Shown here piece by piece: positions 1 to 6,003 of a stretch of DNA of 6,007 bases (within the stretch, counting starts at the first letter, position 1; each line of letters starts with the position of its first letter). Where the stretch lies: positions 1-6,007 of the forward strand of contig CAYYAU010000075.1 in NCBI GenBank assembly GCA_964469765.1, read 5' to 3'. Source of the stretch: CAYYAU01 sp964469765 [NCBI: uncultured Clostridia bacterium] (GTDB taxonomy: Bacteria; UBA6262; WVXT01; CAYYAU01). The notes under the pieces were generated by a model that searched no databases, was not told the DNA's origin, and worked only from the letters and a program-made list of their open reading frames with translations. Position numbers and translations under genes: made by a program.

Positions 1-1080
1 GGCAGTGGAAGTTTTAATGGAGACTATCAAGACCCTCAAGTGCCCGAAGGAGAAAAAAGTTTTAAAACAGACAGTAACAACAGAGCTGGCTGGGGAGTAT
101 TCTTCTCAGATGGAATAGATTTAAGTAAATATTTTACTGATTCTAATGATATAAATGTAATTGAACAATATCTTTTAAAGTTCTGGGTAAAAACTCCTGT
201 TAATCTAAAAGTAGAAATAGAAAATATGAAAGGGGTTAAAAGATTAAGATATTTAAACACAGACTGGAATGTCAAAAAATGGGATGGAACAAATACCTGG
301 CAGGAAATATGGATACCAATAAAATGGTTTGTGGAAAAGGGGGATGGTGGGTTTGATATTGATTTTTTAAGGCAACTAAAATCGCCTTTTTTAATCACTG
401 CTGAAGAACCCAATGCTACTTTTTATGTAGCGGATGTCCGATGGGTAACTCCATCTACAGAGATTAATTGGGATGTTGATTTAAAAAATATTAATAATGA
501 TATTGTTGCAGACAATATTACCTGGCAGGAGGCAATCCCAGGAGATAATTGGAAGATTGCAAACCAGTATATTGAGATTAATGTTTCACATACAGGTGAA
601 CTTAACTGGGCTATCCAGATATATACTGATAATAAGGCTTTAGATGCCCAACCACGCTATACAGGTAAAAAAGCAGAAGGATTTAACCTTGTTTCCGAAG
701 ATAATGGAAAAGGAGCAATCCCAATGTGCTGGCAGGCTAAGGAGTTTAAGGGAGTACCGGAAGAACCTGTATGGTCAGATAATAGAGATGATGGAACGGC
801 TGGGTTTACTGATTATCAATGGAAACTAATAAAGGATAAAAGCCAAACTGTAAACCCTTTTATGAATAATGAGGATTATATAAAGGTGTGGGATAGTAAT
901 GGCATCTACTGGAACGAAGGGGTAGGATTGGATTTAGACCCAAACCAATCTGGCTTTCAACCTTGTCCAGTAAATACACAATCACCAAACTATATTTATT
1001 TAGCAGCAAACTTTAAAAACGCAACAACACCACGGACATATAAAACGAATAAGTTAACTTTAGAACTATATACTCCTTAA
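1..1080 (+). CDS. Secreted protein with galactose-binding-like module and unidentified C-terminal module (5' end missing)
   Basis: The frame is open from base 1 to the TAA at 1078-1080 and gives 359 residues, so the true start lies upstream. The GTG at 40 is in frame but falls inside what looks like domain sequence (GSGSFNGDYQDP precedes it), so it is probably an internal valine. Residues 1-150 resemble a galactose-binding-like beta-sandwich as found in carbohydrate-binding modules: a PEGEKSF opening, an alternating strand FWVKTPVNLKVEIE, TNTWQEIWIPI, and a closing strand TFYVADVRWV typical of these folds. Residues 151-359 form a second, aromatic-rich module (INWDVD, LNWAIQIYTDN, IPMCWQ, YIYLAANF, final strand LTLELYTP) that I do not recognise. 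No membrane segment or sorting tail is visible at the C terminus. A glycan-binding surface or periplasmic protein is likely, but the ligand is unknown. It ends 14 bp before the next gene, which suggests co-transcription. Confidence 0.8.
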   Translation, partial: GSGSFNGDYQDPQVPEGEKSFKTDSNNRAGWGVFFSDGIDLSKYFTDSNDINVIEQYLLKFWVKTPVNLKVEIENMKGVKRLRYLNTDWNVKKWDGTNTWQEIWIPIKWFVEKGDGGFDIDFLRQLKSPFLITAEEPNATFYVADVRWVTPSTEINWDVDLKNINNDIVADNITWQEAIPGDNWKIANQYIEINVSHTGELNWAIQIYTDNKALDAQPRYTGKKAEGFNLVSEDNGKGAIPMCWQAKEFKGVPEEPVWSDNRDDGTAGFTDYQWKLIKDKSQTVNPFMNNEDYIKVWDSNGIYWNEGVGLDLDPNQSGFQPCPVNTQSPNYIYLAANFKNATTPRTYKTNKLTLELYTP

Positions 1081-1087
1081 TTAAGGA
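1074..1087 (+). promoter_or_regulatory. Perfect palindrome covering a stop codon and the next gene's ribosome binding site
   Basis: TCCTTAATTAAGGA is a perfect 14-bp palindrome. Its left half contains the end of the upstream gene (TAA at 1078-1080). Its right half contains AAGGA (1083-1087), which is the Shine-Dalgarno sequence 7 nt before the ATG at 1095. In RNA it can fold as a 5-bp UCCUU/AAGGA stem with an AAUU loop, hiding the site. A ribosome finishing the upstream gene would open it. The stem is short and AU-rich, so the effect is an inference. Confidence 0.4.
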
Positions 1088-1094
1088 AATGTAA

Positions 1095-1904
1095 ATGAAA
1101 AATCTAAAATGTAAAATTAAAAATTTATCAGTTATTTTCGGACTTTGCCTTTTATACTTTACACTTTTTATCTTAAACTGCTCCTTATATGCTGGTATTA
1201 TTGTTGAACCTGTCCGTCAGGAAATCTCAGTAAAACCTGGCCAAACTTTTAAAGGAAAATATACTGTTAAAAATCCTGATGATAAAAAAGTGGAAATTAA
1301 TATATCAGCAAGACAATGGGTAAAAACTGGTATAAATAAAGATATTACTATAGATAATTGGCTAAAAATTTCTCCTACAACAATTGAGCTTGCTCCTCAA
1401 GAAAAGAAGGAAATAAAGTATGAGGTCTTTTTACCGACATCAACAGTGGGTGAAGTGTCTGCAATGATTTCTTTTGTGCCTGAGGCTAAAAAAAACCAGA
1501 TGCTTAACCTTGTATTAAGTGTTTCTCTGTATGTTACTGCAAAAGGGACAGAGGTTATTGATGCAAAGATTTCTGATATAAGTCTCCATCAGGAAAAAGC
1601 TAAGAACTTAAAGGTTGCTGTTATTGTAAAAAATAAAGGGAATGTCCATATAAGACCAGAAGGAAGTGTTATTATAAAAAAAGGAAGAAAAACACTTAAC
1701 ACTATTAACCTTCGTTCAGGGTGGCCTGTTTATCCAGATAGAAAGTATGGCTACATAGGAACCTGGGCAAATGCTAACTTGAAAAAGGGTAAATATACTG
1801 CTTATGCACATATAACTTATGGAGATAAACTTTCTTTAACTAAGAAGAAAGTATTTAGGATTGATAAAAACGGTAGAGTGGTAAAAAATAGGGGAAAATT
1901 ATGA
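1095..1904 (+). CDS. Exported two-domain Ig-like protein, DUF916/WxL-interacting or PapD-like
   Basis: This 269-residue protein starts at the ATG at 1095, preceded by AAGGA with 7-nt spacing. Residues 1-33 form a signal peptide: a Lys-rich n-region, a hydrophobic core about 12-28, and probable cleavage after the LYA at 31-33. C29 in LNCS is a poor lipobox. Residues 36-150 look like a PapD/DUF916-type beta-sandwich, with VEPVRQEISVKPGQ, YTVKNPDDKKVEI, and the characteristic WLKISPTTIELAPQEKKEI, then VGEVSAMISFVPE. Residues 155-257 form a second sandwich with VIVKNKGNVHIRPEGSV, PVYPDRKYGY, and GKYTAYAHITYGD, the pattern of the second domain of WxL-interacting proteins. Unlike those Gram-positive proteins it has no C-terminal membrane anchor and ends in a basic tail. 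It is probably a periplasmic or surface chaperone or binding partner of a neighbouring secreted protein; that role is inferred. It overlaps the next gene by ATGA. Confidence 0.85.
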   Translation: MKNLKCKIKNLSVIFGLCLLYFTLFILNCSLYAGIIVEPVRQEISVKPGQTFKGKYTVKNPDDKKVEINISARQWVKTGINKDITIDNWLKISPTTIELAPQEKKEIKYEVFLPTSTVGEVSAMISFVPEAKKNQMLNLVLSVSLYVTAKGTEVIDAKISDISLHQEKAKNLKVAVIVKNKGNVHIRPEGSVIIKKGRKTLNTINLRSGWPVYPDRKYGYIGTWANANLKKGKYTAYAHITYGDKLSLTKKKVFRIDKNGRVVKNRGKL

Positions 1905-3145
1905 AGACAGTTGCTAAAATTTTATTATTAATATTGACTATTTCCCTCTTTTCAATAAATGTCTTTTCATTCAATTCTATTGAAAAGGTCTCCTTTCCTG
2001 CAACAGTTACTATAAAAGCTGATTTCAACCCTCCAAGAGTTTATCATACAGGAATTGATACAATATGTGTTTTAGGAGAACCTGTTGTATTTAACATAAC
2101 CGCTGTTGATGATAAAAAAATAGAATGGGTCAAACTCTTCTATAAAAAATCAAAAGAATCTACTTTTGCTGGTACGGGAAAGAATGATTTCACAGTAATA
2201 AAGTTTGAAAATTTAACAAAAAAAGGTAACAAATTCTTATCAGGGGAAAAAAGTATCAGTTCAAATGAACTGTCTGCTTTTTCAAAAGAACTGGGGGAGG
2301 AATTTTATATATACTATTACTTTGAAGCATATGATGGTTATAACAAAGGATATTGGTGGGGAAAAGATGAAAAAACATACGATGAAAATAATCCAAAGCG
2401 CATTGAAGTAAAACGCACATTTGAACAGAAAGCCGGTCCTAATGGAGCAAGAATAATCCTTCCTGATGGAAACCCAGATGATGGATATACCTTTTTAGAT
2501 ATTCCAAAAGGAGCTTTAGATGACCTTGTCACAATCAGAATATCCCAAGTGTGGCCACCAGAGAGGATTTCTTATGAGAATAGAGTCTCATTAAGCAGAA
2601 ACCCAATCTGTGCATACAGTTTTGAACCTGAGGATATAGAGTTTAAAAAACCTGTCACTACTGGACTTTTATACTTTGACTATGATAGGAAAAAAGGAAT
2701 AGTTGATAATACAGACTATAATGAGAAAGACCTAAAACTCTTCTGGTATGATGGGTTTGAATGGAGAGTAGTTGGAGGAACTATTAACATTGACTCAAAT
2801 GTCATAACTGGGAAGGTAACACACTTAGGGTTATTTGGTCTTTTCCCTGCAAAGGCTCTTTCTGCATCTGCCTATAAACCAAAAGAGCATATTATTACGC
2901 CTTGCACAATTGATAACCAAAACGATTTTGCGCGATTTGATGGACTTGCTGGAGGAAACACAACAATAAGAATATTTGATATTACTGGTAAAAAAATAAA
3001 AACAATAGATAAAGAACCTTACCAATGGGATGGAACTGATGATTCTGGCGATAAGGTGGAAAGCGGTGTGTATATCTATCAATTCAGAGCTGATGTAGAA
3101 GGTAAAACAAAACTGATAAGTGGCACAATTATAGTTGCTAAATAA
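1901..3145 (+). CDS. Secreted multidomain protein: Ig-like, ZU5-like and C-terminal FlgD-Ig/sorting-tail-like domains
   Basis: This 414-residue protein starts at an ATG that overlaps the previous stop (ATGA, 1901-1904), with AGGGGA at 1890-1895 as its ribosome binding site. Residues 1-23 are a signal peptide (cleavage near NVFS). About 43-172 is an Ig-like segment with the secreted-protein pattern PPRVYHTG, GEPVVFNITAVDD, and IEWVKLFYKK, closing with YYYFEAYDG. About 178-316 resembles a ZU5-like domain: GARIILPDG, FLDIPKGAL, TIRISQ, YSFEPEDIEFKKPV, and KVTHLGLFGLF. It has H308-L309-G310 where self-cleaving ZU5 proteins have HFS, so autoproteolysis is not expected. About 336-414 matches FlgD-Ig and type-A Por secretion tails: TTIRIFDITGKKIKTI, WDGTDDSGDKVESGVYIYQF, and a final SGTIIVAK. 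That tail and the adjacent PorV-like gene suggest it is exported to or displayed at the outer membrane (inference). Only 19 bp separate it from the next gene's start. Confidence 0.88.
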   Translation: MKTVAKILLLILTISLFSINVFSFNSIEKVSFPATVTIKADFNPPRVYHTGIDTICVLGEPVVFNITAVDDKKIEWVKLFYKKSKESTFAGTGKNDFTVIKFENLTKKGNKFLSGEKSISSNELSAFSKELGEEFYIYYYFEAYDGYNKGYWWGKDEKTYDENNPKRIEVKRTFEQKAGPNGARIILPDGNPDDGYTFLDIPKGALDDLVTIRISQVWPPERISYENRVSLSRNPICAYSFEPEDIEFKKPVTTGLLYFDYDRKKGIVDNTDYNEKDLKLFWYDGFEWRVVGGTINIDSNVITGKVTHLGLFGLFPAKALSASAYKPKEHIITPCTIDNQNDFARFDGLAGGNTTIRIFDITGKKIKTIDKEPYQWDGTDDSGDKVESGVYIYQFRADVEGKTKLISGTIIVAK

Positions 3146-3152
3146 AACAGTG

Positions 3153-3158
3153 AAGGTG
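3153..3158 (+). promoter_or_regulatory. Ribosome binding site that sets the PorV-like start at ATG 3165
   Basis: AAGGTG lies 6 nt before the ATG at 3165. The same frame also opens with a TTG at 3135, inside the end of the previous gene. Starting there would add ten charged or polar residues ahead of the signal peptide and has no clear Shine-Dalgarno, so 3165 is preferred. A second ATG at 3168 is also within reach of this site. Confidence 0.6.
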
Positions 3159-3164
3159 ATATTT

Positions 3165-4169
3165 ATGATGAACAAAACAATGTTGACATTAAGAAAAATA
3201 TTTTTTATAATAACACTACTTTTCACTTGTTCTGTGGTATATGGAGCATTTAAGGATACTGGATGGGGAGCAAGACCATCTGGTCTTTCAGGTGCATTCA
3301 CTGCTGTTTGTGACGACAGTAACGCGTGTTTTTACAACCCCAGTGGGATTGCAGGATTAAGTAGGCCTGAACTGAACTTTATGTTTGCAAGGTTCTATAC
3401 AGGTCTGGATGATGTTAATCTTGGTTCAGGTTATCTTTCTTTTGTAAACCCGTTAGATAAAAACTTCTACTGGGGAATTAACTGGCGAAGGTTCAGTTGT
3501 TTTAACCGATACGAAGAGGATACATTCCTTATTTCCGCAGCCATTACTCCCTTAAAGTTATTATCTATAGGACTGAATGGGAAGTATCTTTCACATAAAT
3601 ATGTGCTTGATGAAAGAACAAAAACTGACCCGGTATTCTCAAACGGCAACTCAAAAGGTGCGTTCACATTTGATATAGGAGCCTTAATAAAGAATAAAAC
3701 AAAACCGCCATTTCTTGCTTTTGGATTAGTAGTAAAGAATATTACACAACCGGATGTTGGGCTTAAAACAAAAGATACTGTCCCATGTGAAATACATGTT
3801 GGTATATCCTCAAAACTTGGTTCTTTGAATGTAACAAGACAGTTCAAACTTGAAGATACTCTATTTGCTTTTGATATAGGTTATAGAGATGAAGATATAA
3901 ACTACCATTTAGGAGTAGAGTCCTGGATTTACCAAAGGACCTTTGGGGTTAGACTGGGAACAAGTTCAAGAGATATAAGTTTAGGGTTTAGTTACAATAG
4001 TGAGCTCTTTAAAGGATTTGGACTACAAATAGATTATGCATTTGTCTTCCCTTACTATATTGAGCAAACCTATGGTACCCATAAACTCTCCTGTATCATT
4101 AGGTTTGGTGAGTCTCCAGATGAAGTTAGATACTTTAAAAGAGTAAATCGCTTAAACTCTATAAAATAA
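3165..4169 (+). CDS. PorV/PorQ-family outer-membrane beta-barrel protein
   Basis: With the start at 3165 this is 334 residues, close to the usual size for the family. Residues 1-27 are a signal peptide (basic start, hydrophobic core 12-24, cleavage near VVYG|AF). The mature protein opens with the family signature at 34-65: WGARPSGLSGAFTAV, then CDDSNACFYNPSGIAGL, equivalent to the GARALGMGGAF/ADD/NPAGLA block of PorV, PorQ and related FadL-like barrels. The rest alternates short amphipathic strands ending in aromatic residues, such as GSGYLSFVNPL, YWGINWRRF, ISIGLNGKYL-like stretches around 130-142, GAFTFDIGALI, FGVRLGT, and ISLGFSYNSE, as expected for a barrel. In Bacteroidota PorV helps move T9SS cargo to the PorU sortase, but other members in other phyla have unknown roles. 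It follows a gene whose product ends in a Por-tail-like domain, which supports an export or surface-attachment role. It could instead be a general outer-membrane transporter. Confidence 0.85.
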   Translation: MMNKTMLTLRKIFFIITLLFTCSVVYGAFKDTGWGARPSGLSGAFTAVCDDSNACFYNPSGIAGLSRPELNFMFARFYTGLDDVNLGSGYLSFVNPLDKNFYWGINWRRFSCFNRYEEDTFLISAAITPLKLLSIGLNGKYLSHKYVLDERTKTDPVFSNGNSKGAFTFDIGALIKNKTKPPFLAFGLVVKNITQPDVGLKTKDTVPCEIHVGISSKLGSLNVTRQFKLEDTLFAFDIGYRDEDINYHLGVESWIYQRTFGVRLGTSSRDISLGFSYNSELFKGFGLQIDYAFVFPYYIEQTYGTHKLSCIIRFGESPDEVRYFKRVNRLNSIK

Positions 4170-4198
4170 CATTTATTACTTAACAGATTTTTAAAAGG

Positions 4199-4204
4199 TA
4201 TAGT
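4199..4204 (+). promoter_or_regulatory. Possible -10 box before the permease genes
   Basis: TATAGT matches five of six bases of the sigma-70 -10 consensus and lies 31 nt before the GTG start at 4236, in the widest gap of the window. The hexamer 17 bp upstream (TTACTT, 4176-4181) is a poor -35 match, and AT-rich DNA produces such boxes often. It could give the permeases a promoter of their own, but the support is weak. Confidence 0.22.
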
Positions 4205-4205
4205 T

Positions 4206-4223
4206 CTACCCATACAATGGTAG
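4206..4223 (+). promoter_or_regulatory. Short inverted repeat in the gap before the permease genes
   Basis: CTACC (4206-4210) pairs with GGTAG (4219-4223). Two further A-T pairs are possible if C4211 is bulged. The repeat sits just upstream of the GAGGA ribosome binding site (4227-4231) and just downstream of the possible -10 box, where an operator or a 5'-leader hairpin could act. It has no T-tract, so it is not a terminator. No known operator was recognised. Confidence 0.2.
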
Positions 4224-4235
4224 GTTGAGGATAAG

Positions 4236-5129
4236 GTGCTTTCTTCATATAAAACCAAAAGTCTTCTTACCAATTACAGTTTTGTTTTACCTGCACTTAT
4301 TCTTTTTGCAATTTTTAATATTTACCCTTTTCTTCTTATTTTTAAGTTAAGTGTAAGTCAATGGGACGGTATTACTCCCCAGATGAAGTTTGTAGGACTT
4401 GCCCATTTCAAACAACTTATTCTTCACGATAATATATGGTGGCAATCTATCTGGCACGGTCTGTATCTTACATTGCTTGCATTAATTATACAGAATGTAT
4501 TTGCTTTGATATTAGCCTTAATAGTGGATAAAGGTATTAAAGCAGGCCAAATATATAGAGTTATTTTTTTTCTGCCTCCTGTTCTTTCTTTTATAGTGGT
4601 TGGACTTATCTGGTACTGGATATATGATGGTAATTATGGTTTATTAAACTACTTTCTAAACCTTATTGGCATGGGCCATCTTAAACAAGTATGGCTTGCT
4701 AATCCAAAGACTGCGTTAACATGCGTAGGTGTTGTCAATATGTGGAAAGGTTTTGGTTGGGGATTTATTATCCTTTTAGCAGGACTCCAAAGTATACCAA
4801 GGGACCTATACGAGGCTGCCCGAGTTGATGGAGCAAGTAAATACCAAATCTTCTGGCATATTACTGTGCCTTTAATGATACCTGTCTTTGTACTTGTTTC
4901 TATTCTCACTATATTAGGAACAATGCAGATATTTGACCTTATAATTGCCCTTACTGGAGGAGGACCTGCTAACCATACTGAAGTACCTATCACCCAGATG
5001 GTAAATAGATATTTGTTTGGCAGAAATGTGTATGGATATGCATGTGCAGCTGGTTTAATCTTTGGTTTTATTCTTTTAATTGTCTCCATACTACAAATAC
5101 TTGTATCAAAAAGAGTTAAACAGGAGTAG
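4236..5129 (+). CDS. Sugar ABC transporter permease, MalF/UgpA-like (CUT1 family)
   Basis: This 297-residue inner-membrane protein is one half of the transmembrane channel of a carbohydrate ABC importer. The GTG start is the first start after an in-frame stop at 4221-4223 and has GAGGA at 4227-4231. Six hydrophobic segments are visible at about 17-39, 72-96, 107-130, 160-185, 209-236 and 267-290. The N-terminal block NIYPFLLIFKLSVSQWDG, then FVGLAHFKQL, is typical of UgpA/LacF-type permeases. The EAA loop that contacts the ATPase is at 189-215 (RDLYEAARVDGASKYQIFWH, then ITVPLMIP), and the conserved LTGGGPANHTE is at 239-249. Its partner permease begins 7 bp after its stop. The short C-terminus SKRVKQE lacks any fused domain. 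The class is clear, but the sugar cannot be read from the sequence. The outer-surface glycan-binding neighbours suggest oligosaccharides. Neither the binding protein nor the ATPase is in the window. Confidence 0.96.
   Translation: MLSSYKTKSLLTNYSFVLPALILFAIFNIYPFLLIFKLSVSQWDGITPQMKFVGLAHFKQLILHDNIWWQSIWHGLYLTLLALIIQNVFALILALIVDKGIKAGQIYRVIFFLPPVLSFIVVGLIWYWIYDGNYGLLNYFLNLIGMGHLKQVWLANPKTALTCVGVVNMWKGFGWGFIILLAGLQSIPRDLYEAARVDGASKYQIFWHITVPLMIPVFVLVSILTILGTMQIFDLIIALTGGGPANHTEVPITQMVNRYLFGRNVYGYACAAGLIFGFILLIVSILQILVSKRVKQE
5122..5126 (+). promoter_or_regulatory. Ribosome binding site for the second permease
   Basis: AGGAG lies in the last codons of the first permease gene, 10 nt before the ATG at 5137. 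It favours 5137 over the in-frame TTG at 5080, which would overlap the first permease gene by 50 bp and add an unusual N-terminus. The ATG at 5146 is in frame but 19 nt away from the site. Confidence 0.6.
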
Positions 5130-5136
5130 TGCGTCT

Positions 5137-5994
5137 ATGTTAAAAATGAGGTTATCTACATTCTATAAAATTCAACGCAGGGTGGTTTCTATAAGAAACC
5201 ACTTTTTTCTTATTATTGTTGCTATTACCTGTTTATTCCCCTTAGTGTGGACATTTGGTTCTGCACTAAAGACGCAACAGACCGTATTTTCAGATATGAG
5301 TATAATACCAACGCACCCTCACTGGGAAAACTTTATTATTGCATGGACTAAAGGAAATTTTGGAACATATTTTTTAAATACAGTTTTTTATACAGCTGTT
5401 GTTGTAACGGGTATTCTTCTTATTGCTTCTTTAGCAGCATATGCATTTGCACGACTTAACTTCCCAGGTAAAAACCTATTCTTCTTTATGTTTCTTGCTG
5501 TTCTTATGATTCCAATACCTGCTGGTTTTGTTGCATTATACACATTATTGAACAAACTTCATCTTATTAATACAAGATTAGGATATATCCTTGTTCAGAT
5601 AAATGGAGGCCTTCCTTTAGCAATATATCTGTTAAAGACCTTTTTTGAGAAGATACCAAAGGACCTGGAAGACGCAGCACGTATTGATGGATGTAGTAAG
5701 TTCGGGATATACTGGCATATAGCAATGCCTTTAGCAAAACCAGCAATAGCAGTTGTTGTAATATTCCAGGCTCTTTATGTGTGGAACGAATTCTTCTTAG
5801 CAAATCTAATTTTATCAAATAAAGCATATATGCCTTTACAAAAAGGCCTTATGGTGTTTCGGGGAGCCCATTTAACACAGTATCCTTTACTTATGGCAGG
5901 GATATTAATTACCATTATTCCCATAATATTTGTCTACCTCATAATGCAAAGACACATTATTCAAGGAATAACAGCGGGCGCGGTAAAAGGGTAA
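5137..5994 (+). CDS. Sugar ABC transporter permease, MalG/UgpE-like (CUT1 family)
   Basis: With the ATG at 5137 the protein has 285 residues, normal for this family. It is the partner of the upstream permease and completes the channel of the importer. A basic cytoplasmic N-terminus (1-21) leads into the first membrane segment with the family's LFPLVWTFGSALKTQQTVF (33-51). Other segments lie at about 79-104, 115-137, 147-167, 200-222 and 252-271. HWENFIIAW at 62-70 matches the conserved periplasmic stretch. The EAA loop is at 174-203 (PKDLEDAARIDGCSKFGIYW, then MPLAKP); Asp replaces the Glu of EAA, a mild change. NEFF at 217-220 and the closing IIQGITAGAVKG (274-285) are diagnostic of this subfamily. 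Codons 16-25 encode a terminator-like hairpin with a T-tract, described separately. The substrate is not determinable. Confidence 0.96.
   Translation: MLKMRLSTFYKIQRRVVSIRNHFFLIIVAITCLFPLVWTFGSALKTQQTVFSDMSIIPTHPHWENFIIAWTKGNFGTYFLNTVFYTAVVVTGILLIASLAAYAFARLNFPGKNLFFFMFLAVLMIPIPAGFVALYTLLNKLHLINTRLGYILVQINGGLPLAIYLLKTFFEKIPKDLEDAARIDGCSKFGIYWHIAMPLAKPAIAVVVIFQALYVWNEFFLANLILSNKAYMPLQKGLMVFRGAHLTQYPLLMAGILITIIPIIFVYLIMQRHIIQGITAGAVKG
5182..5208 (+). terminator. Intrinsic-terminator-like hairpin inside the second permease gene
   Basis: GTGGTTTCT (5182-5190) and AGAAACCAC (5194-5202) form a perfect 9-bp stem with a 3-nt ATA loop. Six T residues follow immediately (5203-5208), then a T-rich stretch to about 5220. 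The base of the stem is GTGG/CCAC, and it can be extended by G-U, G-U and A-U pairs with 5179-5181 and the T-tract. This is the layout of a Rho-independent terminator for + strand transcription, yet it lies about 45 nt inside an intact reading frame. It may act as a partial terminator or attenuator when translation lags, or it may be a coincidence of the codons for Val-Val-Ser-Ile-Arg-Asn-His-Phe-Phe. The opposite strand has no T-tract after the stem. Confidence 0.45.
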
Positions 5995-5998
5995 AGGG

Positions 5999-6003
5999 AA
6001 GGA
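5999..6003 (+). promoter_or_regulatory. Probable ribosome binding site of a gene beyond the window edge
   Basis: The bases after the last stop codon are purine-rich and contain AAGGA at 5999-6003. This looks like the Shine-Dalgarno of a further co-transcribed gene starting just outside the window. In this kind of cluster the next gene is often a binding protein, a glycosidase or another sugar-handling protein, but nothing here says which. Confidence 0.35.

Noticed and set aside
36-413. Minus-strand open frame of 125 codons opposite the first gene
   Set aside because: It lies entirely antisense to a well-supported coding frame and has no domain pattern. It is a shadow of AT-rich codon use, not a gene.
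644-829. Plus-strand 61-codon frame inside the first gene
   Set aside because: It is nested in another frame of a continuous beta-sandwich coding region and shows no recognisable protein features.
1170-1193. Possible lipoprotein signal (C29) in the DUF916-like protein
   Set aside because: The residues before the Cys are I-L-N, and Asn at -1 is a poor lipobox. A signal peptidase I site after Ala33 fits better.
1488-1495. Run of eight A residues that could cause slippage or a frameshift
   Set aside because: The frame continues intact through a coherent domain on both sides, and there is no alternative frame of interest. Such runs are common in this AT-rich DNA.
2831-3301. Minus-strand 156-codon frame spanning a gene junction, rich in hydrophobic residues
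   Set aside because: It is antisense to the FlgD-Ig tail and the barrel signal peptide, both well supported. Its hydrophobic look comes from the complement of Lys/Asn-rich codons.
3981-3992. Two copies of a TTTAGGG-like telomere-style unit
   Set aside because: There are only two imperfect copies, inside a barrel strand coding region, so they are chance repetition.
4564-4571. Run of eight T residues resembling a terminator tail
   Set aside because: No stem-loop precedes it. It simply encodes Phe codons in a membrane segment of the permease.
4649-5089. Minus-strand 146-codon frame opposite the first permease
   Set aside because: It is antisense to the EAA loop and membrane segments of a clear permease, and its Pro/Ile/Arg-rich composition is typical of a shadow frame.
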